Assembly (NCBI RefSeq): GCF_000621845.1
Contig: NZ_JHXF01000001.1
Location: 62,001-126,000, forward strand
Length of the DNA stretch: 64,000 nucleotides
Direction of reading: 5' to 3'
Origin: Ruminococcus flavefaciens MA2007
GTDB lineage: Bacteria; Bacillota; Clostridia; Oscillospirales; Ruminococcaceae
Under the pieces are notes generated by a model. That model was not told the origin of the DNA. It was given only the letters and a program-made list of their open reading frames with translations, and ran no database searches. Positions 52,722 to 62,030 of the stretch are shown in pieces. Position 1 is the first letter of the stretch. Each line of letters begins with the position of its first letter. The position numbers and the translations under genes were made by a program.

Positions 52722-54092
52722 TCAGACCTTACTCTTGTCCTTGATGTTCTTGATGATGTCGTTTACAAGATTCTTGAGGTTTGAATCCTTTTCCATTGAC
52801 TCTGTAACGCTTGTTACCGAGTAAACGATAGTAGAATGGTCTCTGCCGCCGAACTCTGTACCGATAGAAGCAAGGGGCATCTGAGTTATCTCGCGGACTA
52901 CATATATAGCTACCTTACGGGCTGTTGATATCTGTGATGAACGCTTGCTGGAGCGCAGGTCATCGGGAGATACGCCGTAAACTGTGGATACCTCTGAGAT
53001 TATCTTCTCAACGGTTATCGGGATAGGCTGCTCGTCAGCGAGAACGTCGCGCATTACGCTCTGAGCCATTGATATAGTGATAGGGCTGCCTGCAAAGTGG
53101 TTGAGAGCTTTAAGGCGTACAACAGCGCCCTCCAGCTGTCTGATGTTGGATTTCAGGCGGTTAGCCATGAATTCAGCGACTTCGCTTGGCATTTTGAGCT
53201 CAAGAAGCTCGGATTTTCTGTTGATGATAGCAAGTCTCGTCTCATAGTCAGGTGCGGAAATATCAGCGATAAGACCGCCCTCGAAACGTGTACGCAGACG
53301 CTCTTCAAGGGTGAGGAGCTCCTTTGGCGGCTTATCAGATGTGATAACTATCTGCTTGCCCTCCTGGTGGAGCTTGTAGAAGGTGTGGAAGAATTCCTCC
53401 TGCATACGCTCTCTGCCCGAGAAGAACTGGATATCGTCTATGAGAAGTATATCGGCATTTCTGTACTTGTCGTGGAAATCGGAGATAGAGCTCTTGTTGA
53501 GAGCGCTTACAAGGTCGCTGCCGAAGGTCTCGCTGGTAACATAAACGATGTTGAAATCGGGGTGATTCTTTCTTACCTCATTGGCAATAGCTGTGATAAG
53601 ATGAGTTTTACCCATTCCCGAAGGACCGTAGATGAACAGCGGATTGTAGTCGGGAACAGCCTTTGAGCCGCAGTTCTTGGCTACAGACTTACTGCAGGCA
53701 AGGGCGAACTCGTTGGAGCGTCCCTCGATGAATGTATCGAAGGTATAGTCATAGTTTGCAAATTTGTAGGACTGCTCCAGCTCAGCGTGCTTCTGCTCCA
53801 GCTCGGCATCTGTGGGGACCTTTACCTTTTCGGGCTCTTCGGATTCAACATTGATGACGATATTGACATTGAGTCCGAGGACGTTGAGGAAAGCTTCCTT
53901 GAGTACAGCCTCGTATGTAGTCATAACGATATTTTTCTGGAACTCGGTCTGAACGCTGAAAACAGCCTCAGTGCCGTTGAAGTTAAGGGGAACAAGTGGA
54001 TTTATCCATGTTTTTATTGCAATTTCAGGTATTTTTCCGTTTTCGAGACAGTAGCTCTTGACTTTCTCAAAAACCTCATCAAATGAATTCAT
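52722..54092 (-). CDS. dnaA: Chromosomal replication initiator DnaA
   Basis: The 456-residue initiator has the N-terminal DnaB/DnaD-contact domain (1-~85), an acidic linker, AAA+ ATPase with Walker A GPSGMGKTH (156-164) and Walker B LLIDDIQFF, and the DNA-binding signature RSSQISTARKVAIYVVRE ... GTEFGGRDHSTIVY. The start is ATG 54092 with GGAGG 7 nt upstream; the frame is open a further 65 codons but crosses the promoter. Expected length. Confidence 0.98.
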   Translation of the reverse strand: MNSFDEVFEKVKSYCLENGKIPEIAIKTWINPLVPLNFNGTEAVFSVQTEFQKNIVMTTYEAVLKEAFLNVLGLNVNIVINVESEEPEKVKVPTDAELEQKHAELEQSYKFANYDYTFDTFIEGRSNEFALACSKSVAKNCGSKAVPDYNPLFIYGPSGMGKTHLITAIANEVRKNHPDFNIVYVTSETFGSDLVSALNKSSISDFHDKYRNADILLIDDIQFFSGRERMQEEFFHTFYKLHQEGKQIVITSDKPPKELLTLEERLRTRFEGGLIADISAPDYETRLAIINRKSELLELKMPSEVAEFMANRLKSNIRQLEGAVVRLKALNHFAGSPITISMAQSVMRDVLADEQPIPITVEKIISEVSTVYGVSPDDLRSSKRSSQISTARKVAIYVVREITQMPLASIGTEFGGRDHSTIVYSVTSVTESMEKDSNLKNLVNDIIKNIKDKSKV

Positions 54093-54156
54093 AGAAACCT
54101 CCGTATTTTTGTTGGAGAAAAAATAACGATACTCTCCTATATTAATATATAAGACC

Positions 54157-54185
54157 ATTATATCATAAACACTGTTGAAATGCAA
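54157..54185 (-). promoter_or_regulatory. dnaA promoter containing a TGTTGAAAT box
   Basis: TTGCAT (54180-54185), 17-bp spacer, TATAAT (54157-54162) on the minus strand. A TGTTGAAAT 9-mer (54173-54181 on the plus strand) lies in the spacer and -35, a natural place for DnaA autoregulation. Confidence 0.7.
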
Positions 54186-54482
54186 GTGATTTTCACTGTA
54201 AAGCAGATAGAAAATAAAACTTCTTTCCACACACAAATTGACATATTGTTGAAAACTGTGTTGAATCATCTTAAAATCAGCCCTCAAAACCCTGTTTTGC
54301 GAGTGTGAAATTGTTGAAATAGGCTGGTTTAAAAAAATTTCTGTCCATAAAACATTTTTTCTGATGATTTGAGAAAATGGCTGAAATTGGACAAAGTATT
54401 GAAATTATTCCGTTAATCATTCAAGATATATTGGTAAAAAAACTGAAAATGTATGTGGAGATAAAAAAATTTCGGGAATTGC
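54186..54482. other. dnaA-rpmH gap: candidate oriC part
   Basis: AT-rich, no gene. TGTTGAAAA (54247-54255), TGTTGAATC (54259-54267) and TGTTGAAAT (54312-54320) share one orientation; the first two are 12 bp apart. TTTCCACAC lies at about 54225. The gene-strand switch occurs here, minus to the left and plus to the right, as expected for the origin. Confidence 0.6.
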
Positions 54483-54511
54483 TTGACACGGGAGACTTTT
54501 TAATATATAAT
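54483..54511 (+). promoter_or_regulatory. Consensus promoter of rpmH
   Basis: TTGACA (54483-54488), 17-bp spacer, TATAAT (54506-54511); both hexamers perfect. The ~100-nt leader includes an ACGGCTCTTG segment without obvious structure. Confidence 0.9.
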
Positions 54512-54615
54512 GATTTAGTGTAATGCAGGGCGAAGTGTCTCTGTACGCAATTCACGTTTGTCAGAGCGGTTTTTACGGCTCTTGTATAACAATTCGAGAG
54601 AGGAGGACACTGAAT

Positions 54616-54750
54616 ATGAAGAGAACATATCAGCCTAAGAAGCTCCACAGAAAGAAGGAGCACGGCTTCATGAAGAGAATGGCTACTAAGAACGGCAGAA
54701 AGGTTTTAGCTCGTAGAAGATCTAAGGGCAGAGCAAGATTAACTCACTGA
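54616..54750 (+). CDS. rpmH: 50S ribosomal protein L34
   Basis: A 44-residue, Lys/Arg-rich protein, [22 protein letters not shown]..., full-length and typical. Start: ATG with GGAGG 10 nt upstream. It marks the right side of the origin and leads the rpmH-rnpA-yidD-yidC-jag run. Confidence 0.98.
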   Translation: MKRTYQPKKLHRKKEHGFMKRMATKNGRKVLARRRSKGRARLTH

Positions 54751-54757
54751 CGAGGCT

Positions 54758-54790
54758 GACCACAAAATCTTTATTTTGTGGTCTTTTTTG
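54758..54790 (+). terminator. Hairpin terminator between rpmH and rnpA
   Basis: GACCACAAAA, loop TCTTTA, TTTTGTGGTC, then TTTTTT. It would lower rnpA transcription relative to rpmH, matching the protein's low demand. Confidence 0.85.
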
Positions 54791-54817
54791 TTAGGACGGC
54801 TATATGCAGGTGCAATT

Positions 54818-55186
54818 ATGCTTTATACGGAAATATTGAACGATAATAAGGACTTCCTCGCCCTCTATAAAAAGGGCAGGTACGCCGCTTCAAAATACTC
54901 GGTCATATATGTCAGACCAAACGGAAAGCCCTTTAACCGCCTCGGTATAACCGCAGGAAAAAAAGTGGGCAATGCCGTCTGCCGCAACAGAGCCAAGAGA
55001 CTTATCCGCCTTGCCTATCGGAACGCCGAGGTAAATCTCCCCGTGGGCATGGATATCGTAATAGTGGCAAGAACTGCTATCTGCAGTATAAAATCAGACG
55101 AATACTGCAGCTATATGGACAAGTACGGAGTAAATGATATCAATAAGATGTTCAGGAGCTTCGATAACAAGAATAAGCGTGTATGA
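54818..55186 (+). CDS. rnpA: Ribonuclease P protein component
   Basis: A 122-residue basic protein that helps the RNA subunit cleave pre-tRNA leaders. [31 protein letters not shown] contains the family's RNR motif. I place the start at ATG 54818 with AGGTG upstream, since an earlier ATG lies within the terminator hairpin. It overlaps yidD by 4 nt. Confidence 0.95.
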   Translation: MLYTEILNDNKDFLALYKKGRYAASKYSVIYVRPNGKPFNRLGITAGKKVGNAVCRNRAKRLIRLAYRNAEVNLPVGMDIVIVARTAICSIKSDEYCSYMDKYGVNDINKMFRSFDNKNKRV

Positions 55187-55467
55187 AATATATTGTTCTG
55201 GGGCTTATCAAATTCTACAGGAAGCTGATATCTCCCCTTTTTCCCCCTAAGTGCAAGTATTATCCTACTTGCAGCACTTATGCATTGAAAGCTGTTGAGC
55301 GCTTTGGTGCAATAAGGGGCTCGGCTCTTGCCGTGTGGAGGATACTCCGCTGCAACCCATGGTCAATGGGCGGTATAGACCACGTCCCCGAAAAATTCAC
55401 TTTCAGAGTCAGGAAGTACGATTATGTGGATCCTGATTATTCGGAAGATGACAACAAAATGAATTAA
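55183..55467 (+). CDS. yidD: Membrane protein insertion efficiency factor YidD
   Basis: A 94-residue protein with the family core [32 protein letters not shown] and [17 protein letters not shown], including the conserved cysteines. Peripheral on the inner face of the membrane, it assists YidC. Coupled to rnpA (ATGA). Confidence 0.95.
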   Translation: MKYIVLGLIKFYRKLISPLFPPKCKYYPTCSTYALKAVERFGAIRGSALAVWRILRCNPWSMGGIDHVPEKFTFRVRKYDYVDPDYSEDDNKMN

Positions 55468-55479
55468 GAGGGATTAATA

Positions 55480-56601
55480 TTGAACGCACTTTATGATATT
55501 ATCGGTGTGCCTTTCGGCTATCTGATGAGACTTATTTACTCGATTTGCAATAACTATGCCGTAGCTATCATTCTGTTTACGGTAATCACAAAAATATTGC
55601 TGCTGCCTGTCAACTACAAGACACAGAAGGGCGCGGCAAGAATGCAGCTTCTTAACCCGAAGCTGGAAAAACTCAAGAAAAGTTTCGCCAATAATCCGCA
55701 GAGATTACAGGAAGAACAGCAGAAGCTGTATCAGCAGGAGGGCGTGAACCCCATGGGCTCATGTTTACCTGCATTTATCCAGATGTTCCTCCTCTTCGGC
55801 GTTATTGACGTTATTTATAAGCCTGTGACACATATCCTTGATATTTCAAAGAATATCATTGATGAAGCTTGCGGGATTGCAGGTGTTGATACCAGAAACC
55901 TCAGATGTGAGCTCATGACTATGGAGCACCTCAGAGACAACGGCGACAAGTACTTATCTCTCGGTGAGAAATTCTTCTCAAAGGTCTCTGAGTTCAACGA
56001 GAGATTCACTCTTTTCGGTGCTAATCTCGGCAAAACACCTACTATCCACCCTGATTCATGGACTAAGGAAGCTGTAATACTTGCGGCTATCCCCTTCCTT
56101 GCAGGTCTTTCACAGCTCCTCGTATCTGTTTACAGCCAGATACATCAGAAGAGAACTAATCCAAGTATGCAGCAGGCAGGTCAGGGCTGTATGTCAGTTA
56201 TGATGTACGGACTTCCTCTCCTTTCTATCTGGTTCGCATTTCAGGTGCCTGCAGGTGTAGGCTTCTACTGGATATGGTCATCAATCTTTTCATTCATCAT
56301 TACCTTTGCGCTTAACTGCTACTTTACTCCCGAGCGTACTAAGGTCATAAATGAAAAGGAAAAAGAAAAAGCAAGAATATACGCAGAAAAACATCCGAAT
56401 AAGAAATCATTCATGCAGAAAATGATGGAGCAGCAGGCTGCTCTCGAACAGCAGCAGAACGGCGGTTCATCATCAGGCAAGGCAAACGGCGTTTCACGCT
56501 CGGAGCAGAACAAAGCCAACCGCGACAAGCTTAAAGAAGCAAGAAAGCGCATGGCTGAAAAATACGGCGATTCTTACGAGGATAACGATGATGAGGATTG
56601 A
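55480..56601 (+). CDS. yidC: Membrane protein insertase YidC/Oxa1/SpoIIIJ
   Basis: The 373-residue insertase has a first helix, the hydrophilic-groove helix region (GAARMQLLNPKLEKLKKSFANNPQRLQEEQQKLYQQEGVNPMGSCLPAFIQM), and the later helices up to about residue 275. A groove arginine lies in the ARMQLL segment. The C-terminus is a long charged, Gln-rich tail. An extra ~60-residue loop (THILDISKNIIDEACGIAGVDT...) sits between helices 2 and 3. No lipobox at the start. Start: TTG with GAGGG about 8 nt upstream. Confidence 0.95.
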   Translation: MNALYDIIGVPFGYLMRLIYSICNNYAVAIILFTVITKILLLPVNYKTQKGAARMQLLNPKLEKLKKSFANNPQRLQEEQQKLYQQEGVNPMGSCLPAFIQMFLLFGVIDVIYKPVTHILDISKNIIDEACGIAGVDTRNLRCELMTMEHLRDNGDKYLSLGEKFFSKVSEFNERFTLFGANLGKTPTIHPDSWTKEAVILAAIPFLAGLSQLLVSVYSQIHQKRTNPSMQQAGQGCMSVMMYGLPLLSIWFAFQVPAGVGFYWIWSSIFSFIITFALNCYFTPERTKVINEKEKEKARIYAEKHPNKKSFMQKMMEQQAALEQQQNGGSSSGKANGVSRSEQNKANRDKLKEARKRMAEKYGDSYEDNDDED

Positions 56602-56621
56602 TTCCTCAGGGAGGTATAAGT

Positions 56622-57713
56622 ATGACTGAAATTTTCACAGCAAGATCAATCGAAGAGGCAAAAGAGCTGGCAGCTAAGAAATTCGGAAAAAGTATCAGTG
56701 AGATCAAGTTTGAGATCCTCGATGAAGGAAAAAAGGGACTTTTTGGTATCGGTTCAAAGGAAGCAAAGGTAAAGGCTACAGTTGCAGACGCTGCACCTGC
56801 TGCTGCACCAAAGGCAGCTGCTGAAGCTCCCAAGGCTCCTGTAACAACTGCTCCCGCACCTAAGGCTGAAGAGCCTGCAACTAAGACTGTGGCAGAGCCA
56901 AAGCCTGTTGTAACTACTGAAACAAAGGCAGAGCCAAAGGCTGCCGAGGCAAAGAAGGAAACAGCTGCTGAAGCTGTTGAGAATCCTGCTGAGGCTGTTG
57001 ACGACGAAGAGGCTTACTCACTTGATAACTTCACACTTATCGAGGACGAGTCCCTTGTAAATCCAAAGGTAAAGCTTGCTAAGGATTACATCACAAGCAT
57101 TCTCAGAGCTATGGACGTTGACGTTGAGTTCAAGGTTTACCAGAACGAGACAGGCGCTGTTATCAATATCGAGAGCAACAACAACGGTACTATCATCGGC
57201 AGACGCGGCGAGACTCTCGACGCTATCCAGTACCTCTGCTCTATCATCGCTAACAAGGGCGATAAGGACTACTACAGAATTACAATTGACTGCCTTGGCT
57301 ACAGAAGCAAGAGAAAGGAAACTCTTGAGCAGCTGGCAGCTAAGGTCGCTAAGTCTGTTCTCAGAACAGGCCGTTCACAGCCACTCGAGCCAATGAACCC
57401 ATACGAGAGAAGAGTTATCCACTCTGCTATCTCAAATATCGAGGGAGTTTCCTCACGTTCAGTCGGCGAGGAGCCTTACAGAAAGATAATCATTTCTTCC
57501 AATAACCCAAGAAGAGGCGGCGGAAGACGCGATAATCGCCGTGACGGCGGCAGAAGAAACGACAGACGCGGCGGAGAGAGAAGAAACCGCGACAGAGAGG
57601 TAAACATGGAGCGCAGAAGCGTTGACCTCTCAACAAGCTTTGAAAAGGACTATAAGAGACCAAAGCCTGAGGACGAGATACAGGGCGGTCTCTACGGTAA
57701 GATAGAGCTTTAA
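56622..57713 (+). CDS. jag: KhpB/Jag RNA-binding protein
   Basis: A 363-residue protein: Jag_N domain (TEIFTARSIEEAKELAAKKFGKSISEIKFEILDEGKKGLFGIGSKEAKVKA), a ~90-residue Ala/Pro/Lys/Glu linker, KH domain with GRRGETLDAIQYLCS, and R3H (MNPYERRVIHSAI ... VGEEPYRKIIIS). It ends in an Arg/Gly/Asp-rich tail (RRGGGRRDNRRDGG) not present in most Jag proteins. Partners with KhpA to bind many RNAs and affects cell elongation in other Firmicutes. Start: ATG with GGAGG 8 nt upstream. Confidence 0.94.
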   Translation: MTEIFTARSIEEAKELAAKKFGKSISEIKFEILDEGKKGLFGIGSKEAKVKATVADAAPAAAPKAAAEAPKAPVTTAPAPKAEEPATKTVAEPKPVVTTETKAEPKAAEAKKETAAEAVENPAEAVDDEEAYSLDNFTLIEDESLVNPKVKLAKDYITSILRAMDVDVEFKVYQNETGAVINIESNNNGTIIGRRGETLDAIQYLCSIIANKGDKDYYRITIDCLGYRSKRKETLEQLAAKVAKSVLRTGRSQPLEPMNPYERRVIHSAISNIEGVSSRSVGEEPYRKIIISSNNPRRGGGRRDNRRDGGRRNDRRGGERRNRDREVNMERRSVDLSTSFEKDYKRPKPEDEIQGGLYGKIEL

Positions 57714-57749
57714 TTATATTATAAACAACGGCTTGAAATGTAATACAAA

Positions 57750-57975
57750 ATAAAAGTTTATGCGTATTTATCGGGGAAAACCTTTCTGAGGAAAGGTTCT
57801 TCCCCGAACCCCTTTCCAAAGACTTTTATCTGGTTTATTCCCCGATAGGGCGCATTAAAAATTACAAGTATTCTATATTCTTGTAAGCGCCCTATCGGGG
57901 AATAAACAAAAACGAAAGTTTTAGGGGAGGAGTTTGAGGAGAGACCCTTTTTCAAAAGGGTCCTCCTCAATGGAT
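57750..57975. repeat. Paired inverted repeat element between jag and mnmE
   Basis: The centre is an 18-bp perfect inverted repeat (TATTCCCCGATAGGGCGC and complement, 57837-57854 and 57886-57903) enclosing TTACAAG/CTTGTAA. Outside it, each arm contains a hairpin (AACCTTTCTGAGGAAAGGTT on the left, GACCCTTTTTCAAAAGGGTC on the right) followed by an ACCCC/CTCC purine-poor stretch and AAAGACTTTT or AAAACTTTCG. So two diverged copies of one unit face each other. Similar units are common in clostridial genomes. No gene in 57714-58031. Confidence 0.75.
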
Positions 57976-58031
57976 ACACATAATCATTATTGTATTGCAT
58001 ATAAGCCGTTGTTTTTTTAGGAAGTGATAAA

Positions 58032-59393
58032 ATGTCAACTATAGCTGCTGTTTCAACGCCTAATGCAGTGGGCGGAATAGCTGTTATACGTATTTCGGGC
58101 GAGGACGCCATACAGGTTGCGGAGAAGATATTCTCCCCTTACGGCGACAAAAAGGTTTCAGATATGGCAGGCTATACCTGCGCTTACGGTATCGCTCATG
58201 ACGGCAATGAACGCCTTGATGACTGTATCCTGACAGTGTTCCGAGCTCCGCACAGCTACACAGGCGAAGATATTGCGGAGCTCTCCTGCCACGGCGGTCT
58301 TTATGTGACCAAGCGTGTTCTCCGTGCGGCTCTGGCTAACGGAGCTGTCAATGCGGAGGCTGGCGAGTTCACCAAGAGGGCTTATCTCAACGGCAAGCTC
58401 GACCTGATGAAAGCCGAGGCTGTCATGGATATAATCTCCGCTAAGGGCGAGCGCGAAATGAAAATGGCGGAGAATCTCCGCGAGGGCGCAGCCTACAAAA
58501 AGGCGAAGAAGTGCTCGGATAAGCTTATGAAAATTCTCGGCGACCTTGCAGCGTGGGCTGACTATCCCGAGGAGGATATCCCCGAGGTCCGTCCCGAGGT
58601 TCTCACAGATGAGCTAAAAGAGATACGTGAGGAGCTTCGCTCGCTGGTGAAGAATTACGACAGCGGCAGGATTCTCCGTGAGGGCGTTGCTACGGCTATT
58701 ATCGGACGTCCGAATGTGGGCAAGTCAACGCTGTTCAACTGCCTTAGCGGCTGCGAGAGAAGTATCGTAACCGAGATTGCAGGCACTACCCGTGATATTA
58801 TTGAGGAGTCCGTCCGCATTGGTGACATCACGCTGAGACTTTCAGATACCGCCGGTATTCACGAAACGGACGATGTTATCGAGGGTATCGGAGTTGACAT
58901 GGCTGAGAAAATGATTGCTTCTTCCGAGCTGGTCATTGCGGTTTTTGACGGAAGTTGTCCGCTCACGGAGGACGATTTATATTTAATTAATAAAATTAAT
59001 ATAAATAACACCATTGCTGTAATAAACAAAAATGACGTTGAACAAGTCCTTGACGTTTCACTTCTGAAAGGCAAAATTAAACATATCGTATATTTATCTG
59101 CCAAAGAAAGCACAGGTGTTGAGCAGCTTCACGACTGTATCGAGGAGATTTTTAAGCTGGGTGAAGCTGATTTTGGTACGGCAACTGCCGCAAATGAGCG
59201 TCAGAAAAAATGTATCGACAAGGCTCTTGAAGATATTGAAAGTGCTATTTTATCACTTGAAATTGGTGAAATGCTGGACGCTGTAAATATTACTCTCGAT
59301 GAAGCTGAGCAGTCGCTGCTTCAGCTCACTGGAGAAAAAGTCACGGACGCAGTCGTTGATGAAGTGTTCTCGCGCTTCTGTGTTGGCAAGTGA
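58032..59393 (+). CDS. mnmE: tRNA modification GTPase MnmE
   Basis: With MnmG, installs the carboxymethylaminomethyl group on U34 of certain tRNAs. The 453-residue protein has the formyl-THF-binding N-domain (STIAAVSTPNAVGGIAVIRISG), a G domain with G1 GRPNVGKST (225-233) and G3 DTAG, and the C-terminal FCVGK with the catalytic Cys. Codons are GC-richer in the first two thirds than at the end (from about 58975). Confidence 0.97.
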   Translation: MSTIAAVSTPNAVGGIAVIRISGEDAIQVAEKIFSPYGDKKVSDMAGYTCAYGIAHDGNERLDDCILTVFRAPHSYTGEDIAELSCHGGLYVTKRVLRAALANGAVNAEAGEFTKRAYLNGKLDLMKAEAVMDIISAKGEREMKMAENLREGAAYKKAKKCSDKLMKILGDLAAWADYPEEDIPEVRPEVLTDELKEIREELRSLVKNYDSGRILREGVATAIIGRPNVGKSTLFNCLSGCERSIVTEIAGTTRDIIEESVRIGDITLRLSDTAGIHETDDVIEGIGVDMAEKMIASSELVIAVFDGSCPLTEDDLYLINKININNTIAVINKNDVEQVLDVSLLKGKIKHIVYLSAKESTGVEQLHDCIEEIFKLGEADFGTATAANERQKKCIDKALEDIESAILSLEIGEMLDAVNITLDEAEQSLLQLTGEKVTDAVVDEVFSRFCVGK

Positions 59394-59395
59394 AA

Positions 59396-59411
59396 TGTTT
59401 CATGTGAAACA
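59396..59411. promoter_or_regulatory. parS-like site 1
   Basis: TGTTTCATGTGAAACA, a perfect palindrome save for the central CATG and one step from the consensus TGTTTCACGTGAAACA. Lies between mnmE and mnmG. Confidence 0.85.
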
Positions 59412-59426
59412 TAAGGAGGGAAAAAA

Positions 59427-61316
59427 TTGACATATAAAATGGGTGAATTTGACGTGGCAGTCGTTGGCGCAGGTCATGCAGGAGTTGAAGCTGCACTTGC
59501 TTCTGCAAGGCTGGGCTGCAAAACTGTTATGTTTACAATATCACTGGATCAAATCGCAAATATGCCCTGCAATCCGTCAATCGGCGGAACTGCAAAGGGA
59601 CATCTGGTCCGTGAAATCGACGCATTAGGCGGAGAAATGGGCAAAGCTGCGGATAAATGTTTTATACAGAGCCGTATGCTGAATCGCGGAAAAGGTCCTG
59701 CTGTTCATAGTTTACGAGCTCAGGAGGACCGTGTGAAGTATCATAATTATATGAAAAATGTCTGCGAAAATCAAAAAAATCTTTATGTGAAGCAGGCAGA
59801 AATTGCTGAGATAATAACTGAAGATAATAAAATCGTTGGTGTGAGAACTTCTCTCGGTGCTGAATATGCTGTGAAAGCAGTTATAATTGCTACGGGAACT
59901 TATCTTAAAGGCAAGATACACATTGGCGAAGTTTCATATGAAAGCGGTCCTGACTCGGCATTACCAAGCAAATATTTATCAAAAAGTCTTGAAGAAAACG
60001 GAGTGGAGCTTCGCAGATTCAAGACGGGAACTCCCTGCCGCGTAAATAAGAGAAGTATTAATTTTGATATAATGGAAAGACAGGACGGCGACGAAAAAAT
60101 TGTTCCGTTTTCATTTGAGACTGAAACAGAAGGTCTTGAGAATAAAGTAAGCTGTTATATAACATATACCAACGGTAAAACTCATGAAGTGATACTTTCA
60201 AACCTTGACAGATCACCATTATACTCAGGAAGAATAGAAGGAGTAGGTCCGAGATACTGTCCGTCCATTGAGGACAAGATCGTAAGATTTTCAGATAAAC
60301 CAAGACATCAGCTTTTCGTTGAGCCCATGGGATTATCAACAGAAGAGTACTATTTGCAGGGAATGTCGTCGTCGCTGCCAGAGGACGTTCAGCTTGCATT
60401 TCTGCGAACAATAGACGGACTGGAGGACGTAGAGATCATGCGCCCTGCATACGCAATAGAGTATGACTGCTGCAACCCGAATCAGCTTCTGCCTACCCTT
60501 GAATTTAAGCATTTACAGGGACTTTACGGGGCAGGACAGTTCAATGGAAGCTCAGGTTATGAAGAAGCTGCCGCTCAGGGAATCGTTGCTGGCATTAATG
60601 CAGCCCTTAAAATCAAGGAAAAAGAGCCCATGATACTGGACAGAGCAAGCTCATACATTGGTACGCTGGTCGATGATCTTGTCACAAAGGGCTGTGCTGA
60701 TCCGTACAGAATGATGACTTCACGAAGCGAGTACAGGCTTATTCTGCGTCAGGACAATGCAGACCAGAGATTGACTCCGATTGGCTATAAATTGGGACTT
60801 ATTTCTCCCGAACGTTATGAAAAACTGCTCGAAAAGGAGCGTCAGACTGCTCTTGAAATTGAGCGTTTATCCAAACTGAATGTGTCTCCAACCGAGGAAC
60901 TTAACGATTTTCTCGTAGAAAAGGGAACTTCGGCGCTTGGTACGGGCTGTAAGATGACTGATCTTATTCGCCGTCCTCAGATTAATTATAACGATCTTGC
61001 TTCCTTTGATCCTGATAGATCTGAGCTTGATTGGGAGGTTTGTGAGCAGGTCGACCTTCAGATAAAATACGAAGGATACATTCAGAAGCAGCTTGCTCAG
61101 ATTGAGCAGATGCGAAAAATGGAGTCCATGAAGCTACCGCCTGACCTCGATTATAGCCTGATTTACGGGCTTCGTCTTGAAGCAGTAGAGAAGCTCAACA
61201 AGATAAAACCACTTTCAATTGGACAGGCTTCACGTATTTCGGGAGTCTCCCCTGCCGATGTATCCATGCTTGCTGTATGGCTCTTGCACGAGAAAGGAGA
61301 GAAAAATGCTACCTGA
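59427..61316 (+). CDS. mnmG: tRNA uridine modification FAD enzyme MnmG (GidA)
   Basis: The 629-residue FAD enzyme partners MnmE. The dinucleotide-binding GAGHAG (14-19) opens it, followed by PCNPSIGGTAKGHLVREIDALGG and the cysteine-bearing C-terminal region. Start: TTG at 59427 with GGAGGG 7 nt upstream; an in-frame ATG four codons later is the alternative. Codon use is visibly more A/T-rich than in genes to the left. Confidence 0.97.
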   Translation: MTYKMGEFDVAVVGAGHAGVEAALASARLGCKTVMFTISLDQIANMPCNPSIGGTAKGHLVREIDALGGEMGKAADKCFIQSRMLNRGKGPAVHSLRAQEDRVKYHNYMKNVCENQKNLYVKQAEIAEIITEDNKIVGVRTSLGAEYAVKAVIIATGTYLKGKIHIGEVSYESGPDSALPSKYLSKSLEENGVELRRFKTGTPCRVNKRSINFDIMERQDGDEKIVPFSFETETEGLENKVSCYITYTNGKTHEVILSNLDRSPLYSGRIEGVGPRYCPSIEDKIVRFSDKPRHQLFVEPMGLSTEEYYLQGMSSSLPEDVQLAFLRTIDGLEDVEIMRPAYAIEYDCCNPNQLLPTLEFKHLQGLYGAGQFNGSSGYEEAAAQGIVAGINAALKIKEKEPMILDRASSYIGTLVDDLVTKGCADPYRMMTSRSEYRLILRQDNADQRLTPIGYKLGLISPERYEKLLEKERQTALEIERLSKLNVSPTEELNDFLVEKGTSALGTGCKMTDLIRRPQINYNDLASFDPDRSELDWEVCEQVDLQIKYEGYIQKQLAQIEQMRKMESMKLPPDLDYSLIYGLRLEAVEKLNKIKPLSIGQASRISGVSPADVSMLAVWLLHEKGEKNAT

Positions 61317-62010
61317 TTTTGAACTATCTTGCGAAAAGTTTTCTCAGTGTGGTATTGAGCTTTCACGTGAAGCATATGAGAAATTTGACATTTATGCTCA
61401 GCTCCTTGTTGAGTACAATGAAAAGGTAAATCTTACGGCAATAACCGAGCCTATGGAGGTGCTTTGCAAGCACTTTATCGACTCGGCTTGTCTGCTGAAA
61501 TATGCGGATATTAAGCCTGATTCTTCGATTATTGATGTTGGTACGGGTGCTGGTTTTCCCTCTGTTCCGCTGAAAATTCTCCGCCCAGATATTAAGCTCA
61601 CGCTTTTGGATAGTCTGAATAAGCGAATCGACTTTCTTAAACAACTGTGCAACAAGCTTGATATTGAAGCTGATTTTATTCACGGTAGAGCTGAGGACTT
61701 CTCGAAAATGCCTGAATATAGGGAAAAATATGATTACTCCTGTGCACGTGCAGTCGCAAATCTCAGCACTCTGAGCGAGCTTTGTATACCTTTTGTGAAG
61801 GTTGGAGGTTCTTTTATTTCCATGAAAGGTCCCAGCGAAAATGTTTCACGTGGAACAAATGCTATTGAGCTTCTTGGCGGAATTGTCGAGAATATTGCTG
61901 ATTACAGTCTTTTTGATGAGCAGCGCCGTATTATCACAGTGAAGAAAATATCGCAAACTCCGATAAAATACCCAAGAAATAGCGCTCAGATAAAGAAGAA
62001 AGAGCTTTGA
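61306..62010 (+). CDS. rsmG: 16S rRNA (guanine-527-N7) methyltransferase RsmG (GidB)
   Basis: The 234-residue SAM-dependent enzyme has EYNEKVNLTAI, the SAM-binding VGTGAGFPS (78-86) and SCARAVANLSTL. It overlaps mnmG by 11 nt with AAAGGAG as its ribosome site. A parS-like palindrome is embedded in its codons at 61842-61857 (GENVSRGTN region), and a weaker one at 61358-61373. Confidence 0.96.
   Translation: MLPDFELSCEKFSQCGIELSREAYEKFDIYAQLLVEYNEKVNLTAITEPMEVLCKHFIDSACLLKYADIKPDSSIIDVGTGAGFPSVPLKILRPDIKLTLLDSLNKRIDFLKQLCNKLDIEADFIHGRAEDFSKMPEYREKYDYSCARAVANLSTLSELCIPFVKVGGSFISMKGPSENVSRGTNAIELLGGIVENIADYSLFDEQRRIITVKKISQTPIKYPRNSAQIKKKEL
61842..61857. promoter_or_regulatory. parS-like site 2, inside rsmG
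   Basis: TGTTTCACGTGGAACA, matching the Bacillus-type parS consensus on both half sites (TGTTTCAC and GTGGAACA). Coding and site constraints overlap here. Confidence 0.9.
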
Positions 62011-62030
62011 TTAAACTAAATAATGTCATT

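Noticed and set aside
61358..61373. Additional parS site in rsmG (CTTTCACGTGAAGC)
   Set aside because: About three mismatches to the 16-mer consensus, so not listed as a site.
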